From positions 62,001 through 126,000 of the forward strand of contig CALSOR010000011.1 in NCBI GenBank assembly GCA_943788025.1: DNA of 64,000 nucleotides, in the 5' to 3' direction. Shown here in pieces: positions 37,418 to 45,977 of this stretch. Below the pieces are notes generated by a model that was given only the letters and a program-made list of their open reading frames with translations, did no database searches and was not told where the DNA came from. Within the stretch, counting starts at the first letter, position 1. Every line of letters starts with the position of its first letter. This stretch comes from JABAAE01 sp905480545. Its GTDB lineage: Bacteria > Planctomycetota > Planctomycetia > Pirellulales > Pirellulaceae. Both the position numbers and the translations under genes were made by a program.

Positions 37418-38837
37418 TTCAAGGAACTTACTGTGCCGAAGGTCGTTTTTGAACCAAGCGGGATTCAACATCGGAGCGATCGCTGCAGGTTCTCTACTGG
37501 GCCAAGAGACGTTTGCTGACCAAATCAAGCGCGATTTGCCGCACTTTGCTCCCAAAGCCAAACGGGTTATCTTTCTGACACAATCAGGCGGTCCCTCGCA
37601 GATCGAACTTTTCGATCATAAACCGAACTTGCATAAATTAGCGGGTACCGAATTACCAAGCAGCGTTCGCCAAGGGCAGCGTCTGACAGGGATGACCAAG
37701 GGAAAGAAGCAATTAATATTACCGCCACTTGCGAAATTTAAACGTCACGGAAAAAGCGGAGCGACCGTCGGCGAGTGGCTTCCCCATACGGCATCGATAG
37801 CGGATGAGTTGTGTTTCGTCAAAAGTATGGTGACGGATCAGATTAACCACGCACCTGCAATGACTAAGTTCCTGACGGGGCATCAATTGCCGGGACGGCC
37901 AAGTTTTGGATGCTGGGCAAGTTACGGATTGGGAAGTATCAACAAAAATTTACCGGACTATCTCGTTCTGATTTCGAAAATGAAACGCTCGAGTGATCAG
38001 CCACTCTACGATCACTATTGGGGCAGCGGGTTCCTTCCGTCGCGACACCAAGGCGTGAAGCTCCGAAATGCTCGCGATCCTGTTCTTTACCTAAACGATC
38101 CAGAAGGTTTTCCGCCAAAGCTTCGACGTGCAATGCTGGATGGTCTTGGTTCGATGAATCAGCGACGATATTCCCAGTCACTCGACCCGGAAATTCAGAC
38201 ACGTATTGAACAATACGAGATGGCTTTCCGAATGCAAACCAGCGTGCCGGAATTAGCCGATCTCAGCGATGAACCCGAGTCGACGTTTGAACTTTATGGT
38301 CCCGATTCCCGACGGCCAGGAAGTTATGCCGCCAATTGCATTCTTGCTCGGCGGCTTGTGGAACGTGACGTACGATTCATTCAGCTTTTCCATCCAGATT
38401 GGGATCATCATTCGCGGCTTGGGGCCTGGTGCGTTTCAAGATGCGTTGACACGGATCAACCCAGCGCCGCATTGATACGTGATCTGAAGCAACGTGGGCT
38501 ACTGGACGACACACTGGTACTCTGGGGAGGTGAATTTGGACGGGGCGTTGCCGGTCAAGGGAAATGGGACGACCCTGCAGCTGGTCGCGATCATCACCCG
38601 CGATGCTTTACTGTTTGGATGGCTGGGGGCGGCGTAAAGCCAGGGATGACCTACGGAGCCACGGATGATTTCAGTTACAATGTTGCTGTCGACCCGGTCC
38701 ATGTGCGTGATTTGCATGCGACAGCGTTGCATTTGCTGGGCGTCGATCATGAACGATTTTCACATCGTTTCCAAGGTCTTGATTTTAAGCTGACTGGTGT
38801 TGAAGCCTCAAAAGTGATCAACCAGGTCATCAGCTAA
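37410..38837 (+). CDS. DUF1501 family protein
   Basis: 475 residues from GTG at 37410, preceded by TGAGG nine bases upstream; an ATG at 37395 would place the start inside that site. A Tat-like or Sec leader (CRRSFLNQAGFNIGAIAAG) leads into the DUF1501 pattern: VIFLTQSGGPSQIELFDHKP, WGGEFGRG, and GRDHHPRCFTVWMAGGGVK. DUF1501 folds like an alkaline-phosphatase/sulfatase-type protein and is almost always encoded next to PSCyt1/DUF1553 proteins; the joint role is unknown. A strong terminator follows 33 bp later. Confidence 0.92.
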   Translation: MNDSRNLLCRRSFLNQAGFNIGAIAAGSLLGQETFADQIKRDLPHFAPKAKRVIFLTQSGGPSQIELFDHKPNLHKLAGTELPSSVRQGQRLTGMTKGKKQLILPPLAKFKRHGKSGATVGEWLPHTASIADELCFVKSMVTDQINHAPAMTKFLTGHQLPGRPSFGCWASYGLGSINKNLPDYLVLISKMKRSSDQPLYDHYWGSGFLPSRHQGVKLRNARDPVLYLNDPEGFPPKLRRAMLDGLGSMNQRRYSQSLDPEIQTRIEQYEMAFRMQTSVPELADLSDEPESTFELYGPDSRRPGSYAANCILARRLVERDVRFIQLFHPDWDHHSRLGAWCVSRCVDTDQPSAALIRDLKQRGLLDDTLVLWGGEFGRGVAGQGKWDDPAAGRDHHPRCFTVWMAGGGVKPGMTYGATDDFSYNVAVDPVHVRDLHATALHLLGVDHERFSHRFQGLDFKLTGVEASKVINQVIS

Positions 38838-38870
38838 GTTGCAATAGATTCCGGTCTAATTCAAATAAAA

Positions 38871-38906
38871 AACGAGCGGTACCATGGGTACCGCTCGTTT
38901 TCGTTT
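38871..38906 (+). terminator. Rho-independent terminator after DUF1501
   Basis: A perfect 13-bp stem (AACGAGCGGTACC / GGTACCGCTCGTT) with a three-base loop ATG, followed by a T-rich run (TTTTCGTTT). It ends the PSCyt1/DUF1501 transcript on the plus strand. Confidence 0.92.
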
Positions 38907-38930
38907 CATCGCAAATCCAGTTCCTTCGCT

Positions 38931-38972
38931 AAGTGCATTTGACGAAGTGCATTTGACGAAGTGCATTTGACG
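38931..38972. repeat. 14-bp tandem repeat, three copies
   Basis: Three perfect copies of AAGTGCATTTGACG between the terminator and the end of the Gfo/Idh gene. Noncoding. Confidence 0.93.
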
Positions 38973-38992
38973 AACGACAGGTTAGATTGCTA

Positions 38993-40330
38993 TCAGACCT
39001 TTAGGATTTCAAAGCCCTTTCGCGGGGTGCGAGCGATCATCGCTGCAGCTTGCTCATCGCCCATAATCTTCTCGGTCAGTGGATTCCAAGTGATCTTGCG
39101 ACCGAGGCGTGCCGCTATGGCGCTTAAGTGACATGCTGCCATTGCTTGAACGTGACTGAACGGATCAGAAACAGTCAAACCACCTTCACGAATACAACGG
39201 TAAAAGTTGTTCTTGTGGCCTTCGTGGGGTTTGCCTTTGTAAAGTTCCGTAACAGCTTCGTCGGTGTAGACGTCTTTGTCCCAATTCTCTTCGATTGGCT
39301 TTCCAACGATCTTTCCACGATTCACAAAGATGCGCCCCTTCTCACCTTCAAAGGTAATTCCGTTGTCGCCGGCACTGTTTACATCCATGGTGATTCCATC
39401 GGCGAAACGATGCTTGACCGAAAACTTATGAGACGTGTTATAGCAGTCATCGACAGTGGCGTATCCGTCTTTGTATTCGACCGGATGCTCGCAATTTGTT
39501 CCGTCAATTTCTACAGGTCCCTGTTTGGCACCGTTTTGGTTGAGTGCCCACATTGCGATGTCGACGTGGTGTGCTCCCCAGTCGGTGAATTTACCGCCTG
39601 AATACTCATACCACCAACGGAATTCATAATGACATCGACGTTGTCGATAGTCCTTGTCCTCTGCTTGGCCTTGCCATAGATCCCAATTCAACTCCTTGGG
39701 CACATCAGCAACCGGGAATGGTCCACCAGTCGGCGAGCCATTGATTCCGACAGTGACATGCTTGATCTTTCCAAGCAAACCTTTTTGCACCATGTTCACA
39801 GCACGCATAAATTTGTTGCGATCGCTCCGCTGTTGAGTACCAACCAAAAAGGCAAGATCCTTGTGCTTTTCACATGCACGACGAATCAGTTGGTTTTCTT
39901 CCAGTGTAAGCGTCAATGGCTTCTGACAGAAAACGTGCTTACCAGCCTCCAATGCTTCAATCGCGATCTTGATATGCCAATGATCCGGCGTCACGATACT
40001 AACGACGTCAATGTCTTTCCGGTCTAGAACTTTGCGGTAATCTTCGTAAGCATCTGCTTTTCCTTTGCCGATGTTCTTGTGATTCTTCGCACGAAGAGCA
40101 TGCTTTTCGTCCGCATCACAAACCGCAACAACATTCCCGAACCGTGCGTGTCCCTGTGCGTCACCAGTGCCCATACTTCCGACACCGATGCAACCGATGT
40201 TTGGCTTATCGTTTTTCTCTTGGTTCGCGAATGCCTTTTGGTTCCAGCTAAAATACGGGGTGGCCATCGCCGCACCCGTACCCATCGCGGTTTTTTTAAT
40301 AAAATCGCGACGCGTGTTTTGGTTCTTCAT
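38993..40330 (-). CDS. Tat-exported Gfo/Idh/MocA-family oxidoreductase
   Basis: 445 residues from the ATG at 40330, which has AAAGGAGA just upstream and puts the Tat signal (TRRDFIKKTAMGTGAAMA) at residues 6-23; an upstream in-frame extension is not used. The Rossmann fold carries IGCIGVGSMGTGDAQGHARFG, and the family motif appears as EALEAGKHVFCQKPLTLTLEE with the catalytic-type Lys. The C-terminal domain (GGKFTDWGAHHVDIAMWAL) matches the export-type NAD-binding family common in planctomycetes, which may act on sugars or inositol-like compounds; the cofactor must be folded in before Tat export. Substrate unknown. Confidence 0.9.
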   Translation of the reverse strand: MKNQNTRRDFIKKTAMGTGAAMATPYFSWNQKAFANQEKNDKPNIGCIGVGSMGTGDAQGHARFGNVVAVCDADEKHALRAKNHKNIGKGKADAYEDYRKVLDRKDIDVVSIVTPDHWHIKIAIEALEAGKHVFCQKPLTLTLEENQLIRRACEKHKDLAFLVGTQQRSDRNKFMRAVNMVQKGLLGKIKHVTVGINGSPTGGPFPVADVPKELNWDLWQGQAEDKDYRQRRCHYEFRWWYEYSGGKFTDWGAHHVDIAMWALNQNGAKQGPVEIDGTNCEHPVEYKDGYATVDDCYNTSHKFSVKHRFADGITMDVNSAGDNGITFEGEKGRIFVNRGKIVGKPIEENWDKDVYTDEAVTELYKGKPHEGHKNNFYRCIREGGLTVSDPFSHVQAMAACHLSAIAARLGRKITWNPLTEKIMGDEQAAAMIARTPRKGFEILKV

Positions 40331-40662
40331 CGCAGTCTCCTTTGATATGCTCGGCCTCAGCGGCCGATTCGATGTGAATTTGAACGTGAACTTCGCCAAC
40401 ATCATAACCTAATCTGCTTCCAACTTCTAATTCTTGGACTTAAATTATTTTTTGATTACGGCATTCCATAATCGCCACTATAAAAAACCATGGCGATCGA
40501 TACTCACTCAATAATCACTCCTTATAGATTCGCATTTGTGAAGCGTTCATGTTCCCAATACAATGACCACTAGATAAAACGTTTGCGATCTCGCAAAAGA
40601 AGAATAAACAATTTCGCAGTTAGGGGCCTCCCAATTGCGACATCATTACTTGGTTTGGATTC

Positions 40663-41934
40663 ATGACAAAAATCAGCTCCACAAGACGCGTGTTTTTGAA
40701 AAGCTCTCTAATCACGGCGGGTGCCGTTACGGTCACAAACCAACTTTCTTCCGCTGAACCACGTTCGAATGACAAACCGCTTTTGGCGTATGTCGGAACG
40801 TTTAGTTCTCCTTTAAAAGATATGCTTCCCACTCAGGTTGACCTGCCACCCGGTAACGGGAAAGGAATCCATCTGTTCGAAGTGAATCGCACAGATGGAT
40901 CGATGACACCGATTGCTGAAGTCAGAATGGGAACGAGCCCTAGCTGTCTCGCTGTCAACACGGCCGGAACACGGCTTTACTCCACCAACGAAACGGATCA
41001 CGTCGGTGACAATAAAGAGGGTTCAGTCAGCGCGTTTGCCATCGACCCATCAAATGGGAGCCTCAAGCAGCTTAACACCGTTCGATCAGGGGGAGCAGGA
41101 CCAACCTACGCCAGCATCCATCCGTCTGGGAAATACTTGCTGGTCGCAAACTATTTTGGTGGGTCCGTATCCGTATTGCCAATCTTGAGTGACGGTCGAC
41201 TTGGAATCCCCTCGGACGTAAAAGAAGACGTCGGAAAAATTGGACCGACAAAAGCAACCAATGCTCCGAAAGGGAGCTTTGCAATCAGCGGTCATGATCG
41301 TGCCCACGCTCATATGATTCAGTCGGATCCAACTGGTCGTTTTGTGATACATGTCGATCTAGGACTGGACAGAATTTACATCTGGAAATTCGATCAAGCA
41401 ACGGGCGTTCTGACTGCCAATAATCCGCCATACGTTTCTCTTCCTCCGGGTGACGGCCCGCGTCACTTTCATTTCCATCCAAATGGCAAGTGGTTCTATT
41501 CGATTCAGGAAGAGGGCTCAACCATCGCTCTTTTTGACTACGATGCAAAAGTGGGGCAATTAAAACAACGCCAAACAATCGGAACATTGCCCAACGGTTT
41601 TTCGGGAAGCAACTTCTGCTCCGAGATTCTCGTCTCCAATGACGGTCGATTCGTTTATGGAGGGAATCGACTCTACGACGCAATTGCAATCTTTGCCGTC
41701 GCAAAAGATGGTCAACTAAAACGAATTGGAGACCAGTGGACGCATGGAAATTACCCACGTAGCTTTACCTTTGATCCAACAGGAAACTTCCTATACTGCT
41801 GCAACCAACGAACCGATAGTGTTGCGATATTCCGCGTGAACCGAGAGACGGGCAAACTTCAGTTTACCGGAAATTTTGCTGCCGTAGGAAACCCCTCGCA
41901 CATCGTTTTCCTAGATCTCGCCAACAACGAATAA
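40663..41934 (+). CDS. Tat-exported lactonase-like seven-bladed propeller
   Basis: 423 residues. A Tat leader (STRRVFLKSSLITAGAVTV) begins at residue 6. The mature part is a propeller with repeated strand patterns (GSVSAFAIDPSNGSLKQL, GPRHFHFHPNGKWFY, TFDPTGNFLYCC) of the lactonase family (PF10282), related to 6-phosphogluconolactonase and muconate-lactonising enzymes. A periplasmic location makes phosphogluconolactone unlikely as substrate; the reaction is unknown. It is divergent from the Gfo/Idh gene across a 332-bp gap (40331-40662) in which I see no clear signal. Confidence 0.85.
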   Translation: MTKISSTRRVFLKSSLITAGAVTVTNQLSSAEPRSNDKPLLAYVGTFSSPLKDMLPTQVDLPPGNGKGIHLFEVNRTDGSMTPIAEVRMGTSPSCLAVNTAGTRLYSTNETDHVGDNKEGSVSAFAIDPSNGSLKQLNTVRSGGAGPTYASIHPSGKYLLVANYFGGSVSVLPILSDGRLGIPSDVKEDVGKIGPTKATNAPKGSFAISGHDRAHAHMIQSDPTGRFVIHVDLGLDRIYIWKFDQATGVLTANNPPYVSLPPGDGPRHFHFHPNGKWFYSIQEEGSTIALFDYDAKVGQLKQRQTIGTLPNGFSGSNFCSEILVSNDGRFVYGGNRLYDAIAIFAVAKDGQLKRIGDQWTHGNYPRSFTFDPTGNFLYCCNQRTDSVAIFRVNRETGKLQFTGNFAAVGNPSHIVFLDLANNE

Positions 41935-42009
41935 ATTCTGACGTTTCGATGCAAGAGGTGCAGCACTTTCAACAGCCGGAACAATCTCCGAATTTGCTCC
42001 ATCGGACGA

Positions 42010-42283
42010 TCAACAGAACTTAACGCAAGCGGAAAAACACAATCATTTCTTTCCGACAGCACTCTAATTCCATTTCGACCGACGGGCTCTGATTGACCTC
42101 GGCCTGGAGCGTTCCACCGCGCCAAGGGCCTTCCCCAGCTGTGGACCAGCGTGTCTCGAATGCCAAGCTCACGAGCGACCTCTGCCTAGGATAAGCCTTG
42201 CTCAATGACCTTCTTAACCGCCGCGAGCTTATAATCTCGGGCAACTGTTAGTCGACTTTGTTTCGTAAATTTCCTTTAGTCAT
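42010..42283 (-). mobile_element. Degenerate IS3-family orfA remnant
   Basis: Minus-strand translation recovers the N-terminal helix-turn-helix of IS3-type OrfA: RKFTKQSRL, then DYKLAAVKKVIEQGLS, a TAG stop at 42186-42188, and AEVARELGIRDTLVHSWG. The start MTKGN at 42283 is out of frame with the rest, and a Leu/Glu/Arg zipper-like end (RNGIRVLSERND) follows. So one frameshift, one stop and no orfB: the element is dead. It lies in a 1.4-kb gene-poor strip downstream of the lactonase. Confidence 0.8.
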
Positions 42284-42820
42284 ACAATCATGACATACGG
42301 AGATTCACTGGCTACCAACTCTGGGTAACTTCCTTCGAGCAGGAAGGAAGTGGGCTGCGCTCCGCTTACAGCAAGTCGTCTAATTTTTTCTGTGCACGCG
42401 GACTGGGGCACTTAGCGGAAAGCTGCTGCGGCAGTGTCCGCCTCCGCTTAGGTTCGGTACACGCCAACTCTTTGCTCAACAAAGCGGCCTAAAAGATTCG
42501 GTCGAATTGCTCAGATCAACCCGCACAGATCAACCCGCTCGATCGCTGCAACCAAATCATCGGCGGGGCACTCGGCCGCACTCGGGAAACTGGCGACAGC
42601 GGTCGCCCCGGTACAACTTCGGTGGCGAGCCGCTGAGTCAATGTTTTAAACCGAGCCAATATGGAGGCAGATAAGCGAGTAGCAGCTGAAGACTACAACC
42701 TACATGAGATAAAGAACTTTTTCTTTTGGGCTGCAATTCAATCAGCAGGTTCCGCTTAGATGACTCCTTACCCAATATTGATCCAATTCAGTGCCCCTGG
42801 GGTGGATCCCGCAAACTATT
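42284..42820. other. Gene-poor strip with no recognisable gene
   Basis: Between the IS3 remnant and the tRNA terminator. It holds a short hairpin (CTTCCT...AGGAAG near 42331-42350) and a direct repeat CAGATCAACCCG, and its base composition looks more GC-rich than the flanks. I find no credible ORF. It may be leftover mobile-element sequence. Confidence 0.5.
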
Positions 42821-42822
42821 TC

Positions 42823-42884
42823 AAAACGAAAAACCCCGCAAAACGAAAAACCCCGCAAAACGATTGGTTTTACGGGGTTTCTTT
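42823..42884 (-). terminator. Terminator of the tRNA-Ser gene with a duplicated arm
   Basis: Immediately after the tRNA on the minus strand: AAACCCCGTAAAAC pairs with GTTTTGCGGGGTTT (14-bp stem with one wobble), then a T-run. The 3' arm plus T-run (17-bp unit AAAACGAAAAACCCCGC on the plus strand) is duplicated, at 42823-42839 and 42840-42856, so two alternative hairpins are possible. Confidence 0.9.
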
Positions 42885-42886
42885 AG

Positions 42887-42968
42887 CGGAAGGCACGGGA
42901 CTCGAACCCGCAACCCCTTGCGAGGCAACTCAGTTCCAATGAGCACGCTAACCATTCGCTTACCTTCC
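42887..42968 (-). tRNA. tRNA-Ser (anticodon GGA)
   Basis: An 82-nt cloverleaf on the minus strand. Acceptor GGAAGGU/GCCUUCC with discriminator G. Anticodon stem GCUCA/UGAGU with loop UUGGAAC, giving GGA. A long class II variable arm (CCUC GCAA GGGG) and a T arm GCGGG UUCGAGU CCCGU fit tRNA-Ser. CCA is not encoded (CTA follows). In this fold position 8 is A rather than the nearly universal U and the D stem has only three pairs, so it may be slightly divergent. Confidence 0.88.
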
Positions 42969-43263
42969 AATTGTGATTTCCATCAGTTAGCACAGAAATC
43001 TTGAGCCCCATCGTTGCATTCAAATGCCAATCCATCAAGACCCGATCCCGTTGGGCTCAGCAAAAAAGATCCGCCGTTGATTAAATCCAACATCTGTTTC
43101 AACTCACCAGCGACATTTCATAACTAACTCTGGTCGTGGATCTTTTCACCGATCAATTCTACGCACGTCATTTTGCAATTTAGCTACTCAAGCCATTCGT
43201 CGACGCTCATTCCTAAAAGCAGGCCCAATTGGCTAAGACAACGTTTGACTGATCAGCTAATTT

Positions 43264-43290
43264 AAAAGGCCGCCACCAGAGGCGGCCTTT
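43264..43290 (-). terminator. Rho-independent terminator of the S9 peptidase gene
   Basis: Stem AAAGGCCGCC/GGCGGCCTTT, with a 6-base loop, and a T-run when read on the minus strand. It lies 38 bp after the stop of the S9 peptidase. Confidence 0.9.
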
Positions 43291-43327
43291 CTGAGAAACC
43301 ATACCATTTCTAAACTTCACACGTCGA

Positions 43328-45397
43328 TTATTTCAATGATCGGTCCAACCAGTCAAAGAACAGTCGATGCCAAAGCACACCATTTTGAGGGCTCATCACC
43401 CAGTGACCTTCTTCAGGAAAATATAGAAATCGTGAAGGAACGCCCTGAACTTGGGCCGCTGTAAACGCCTCCATACCCTGCGTTACCGGAACTCGGAAAT
43501 CTTTTTCCCCGTGGATGACCATCAATGGGGTCTTCCAATTCCTCACAAAACGATGAGGCGAAAACAGATTGTATTTCTTCTGCAGCTCGCCCCCCTTCCA
43601 ATACGGTCCGCCCAAGTCCCAGTTCACAAAAAAGAGTTCTTCGGTCGAGCCATACATTGACTCCAAATTAAACACGCCACAATGTGCAATCATGGTCGCG
43701 AATTTGTCGGCAGCGTTACCCATTAACCAATAAACAGTGTATCCACCAAAACTGGCGCCAATTGCGCCCACTTTTTCTTTGTTGATAAAGGGCTCCTCCG
43801 TCATGGCGTCGGTCGCCGACAGCAGATCCTTCATCGCCTGACCACCCCAATCACCACTGATCTGGTCGTTCCACTCTTGTCCGAATCCTGGAAGCCCGCG
43901 GCGGTTGGGTGCAACGATGACGTAACCCTGGGACGCCATCAAAGTAAAGTTCCAACGGAATGAGAACCATTGGCCAATTTGACCTTGTGGGCCCCCCTGA
44001 CAGTAAAGCAACAATGGCCATTTCTTTTCGGGAGTGAAATTGGGCGGATAAATGACCCAAGAATGAATCTTCTTTCCATCAGTTGAGTCAATCCATCGTT
44101 CCTCAATCGTTGGAAGCTGCAAATCTTTGTAAATTTCGCCGTTAATGTCACTGACGGCTGTTAGCTCACCGGTCTCAAAATCAACGATTCCCAACTCCCG
44201 CGGTCTCAACATCGACATGTAAGATACCAAACCCCGCTTGCCATCCTTCATTACCTTTTGAAGGCTAAAGTTATAACGGCCTTTGGTAAGCTGCTTGCCA
44301 AACTTGGAATCGTCCGAAACACCCAACTGCGATTTCACGGCAAAGATCTGATCGGTGCCCATGTGCTCACTTGAATAAGCAAATCCGCCTCCGGGAAGAA
44401 AATGAGCGCCATGGCAAGTTTGGTCCAGTTCGGAGGTTGCATCGGTGATCGAACCACTTTCGCGATTGTAGACCATGATATGATTTCGATCCGATTCGAA
44501 ACTGGCACGCGGCATTGAGTTAAACGCGATCGACTTTCCGTCAGGCGAGTAAACCGGATTGTTGTCGTAGCCGGGACGTCCCTCAGAAATATTCTTTGCC
44601 ACTCCGCCTGTTGCTTTTACAACATAAACGTCGCTGTTCGTCGACTCTTCCCATTTCTCTTCGATCTTTGTCGTGTAGGCAAGCTCCGTTCCGTCCGGTG
44701 ACCAGGCAAAATTTTCAGAGCCACTAAACGGCGGAACAGGACAGTCAGCTTTGATTCCAGGCATCAAATCCAAAGGTTTTCCGGCGGTACCATTTTCACC
44801 AATAGCAGCGACATGCAGATGCGAATACTTGTAGTCGTGCCACTGGTTCCAATGTCGATACATTAAACCGTCAATAATCCGGGCGTCCGCATGCGGGAGG
44901 TCCTCATAAAGCTCATTGACCGTGTTGTCCATTTTCACATCCAACGTGAATGCCAGATGCTTTCCCGTTGGTGACACCTTCAGGTTCGAGATACCACCCT
45001 CAATATCTGTCATCTTGGTAAGCTTGAGATCGGATAATCTCAGCATCCAAGCTTGAACGCCCGGATTCTTTTCGTCGCCTCGCATTCCCTCGAAAACAAG
45101 CTGATCTTCACCTTGGAAATTGATCCAATCCAAGGCGCCCACCACTTTCCAATCGGAAACGGGAGAAATCGTGCTGCCATTTCCAACAACCTTGACAAAA
45201 ATGGTGCTCTTTCCAGCGTTGTCCTTTAGCTCGTAATTCCGAACGGTGTAGACGATTACGTTTTCCTTAGGCGACACTGTTGCGCTGCCAAGCCGACCAA
45301 GCTTCCAAAGCAACTCAGGGGTCATCGTTTTGGGTTGTGCCAAAACGGGGGAGGCCAAAATGCCAACCGCAAATATCAAACTTAATATCGCTCGCAT
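43328..45397 (-). CDS. Exported S9-family prolyl oligopeptidase-like peptidase
   Basis: 689 residues from the ATG at 45397: AAAGGA sits seven bases upstream, whereas the ATG at 45403 would abut it. A Sec signal covers residues 1-20 (AILSLIFAVGILASPVLA). The N-terminal half is a WD/PD40-like beta-propeller (SPDGTELAYT, SPDGKSIAFNSMP). The C-terminal alpha/beta hydrolase has Ser in GASFGGYTVYW, Asp in HGEKDFRVPV and His in EEGHWV. This S9C-type peptidase acts on short peptides, here probably in the periplasm. It has its own terminator. Confidence 0.92.
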   Translation of the reverse strand: MRAILSLIFAVGILASPVLAQPKTMTPELLWKLGRLGSATVSPKENVIVYTVRNYELKDNAGKSTIFVKVVGNGSTISPVSDWKVVGALDWINFQGEDQLVFEGMRGDEKNPGVQAWMLRLSDLKLTKMTDIEGGISNLKVSPTGKHLAFTLDVKMDNTVNELYEDLPHADARIIDGLMYRHWNQWHDYKYSHLHVAAIGENGTAGKPLDLMPGIKADCPVPPFSGSENFAWSPDGTELAYTTKIEEKWEESTNSDVYVVKATGGVAKNISEGRPGYDNNPVYSPDGKSIAFNSMPRASFESDRNHIMVYNRESGSITDATSELDQTCHGAHFLPGGGFAYSSEHMGTDQIFAVKSQLGVSDDSKFGKQLTKGRYNFSLQKVMKDGKRGLVSYMSMLRPRELGIVDFETGELTAVSDINGEIYKDLQLPTIEERWIDSTDGKKIHSWVIYPPNFTPEKKWPLLLYCQGGPQGQIGQWFSFRWNFTLMASQGYVIVAPNRRGLPGFGQEWNDQISGDWGGQAMKDLLSATDAMTEEPFINKEKVGAIGASFGGYTVYWLMGNAADKFATMIAHCGVFNLESMYGSTEELFFVNWDLGGPYWKGGELQKKYNLFSPHRFVRNWKTPLMVIHGEKDFRVPVTQGMEAFTAAQVQGVPSRFLYFPEEGHWVMSPQNGVLWHRLFFDWLDRSLK

Positions 45398-45977
45398 GTT
45401 CATTCCTTTTCTTCTTTCTAATGGGATCCGCGTAATATCCAAGTATACCGGCGTTTGACGAAATTTTGGATCGGGTACCTCATTTGGCTTGCGATGGAAA
45501 AATTGCCTTGAGCTCAGCCGAATAAAAAAACCGACTCATATTTTTGCTGGAGTAAAACTTGGTTCACAACCCAGGAGAACGCTGTGGCAAAACTAGCGGA
45601 CACGTTTTGATTAACGATAAAAAAATATCAGCGGCCATTAGGGCTTGTTGAATCGGAACGGCATCCAAGCTCGCGTCAATGTAAACATCTACTGGAATTC
45701 GATGACTCGATTGTTTGGAATATACGAAATGGTGGCCGGTGGGTTTGTGAATGACATATTCGAATTGACAAATGGCTTGATCGGAATGACGCTCATTTGG
45801 GATAAGTTGGCGAAAAAGGAAACGGTCTTGAAGAAGGGTGGACAAGCAGATCGGTGGATAATGAAACTGGCTCAAAAAGACCAACCAAAAAATGCAGGCA
45901 TTTTCCGGTTCCACCTCGTTGCATTTGGTGGTTTAATATTCATGCCCGGCCCCCCATTCATCACCACGGATTTTCGA
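45398..45977. other. Intergenic region between divergent genes
   Basis: A 580-bp gap between the S9 peptidase and the esterase/FG-GAP gene, which diverge. The esterase frame is open upstream to 45645, but those 111 residues do not look like the family; on the minus strand a 116-codon frame (45564-45914) is also open but unsupported. I see no recognisable gene, so promoters for both neighbours probably lie here. Confidence 0.45.

Noticed and set aside
42726..43004. Plus-strand ORF over the tRNA
   Set aside because: It is the complement of the terminator repeat and the tRNA-Ser gene.
45564..45914. 116-codon minus-strand ORF
   Set aside because: It lies in the gap upstream of the esterase with no family match or ribosome site; chance coding is likely.
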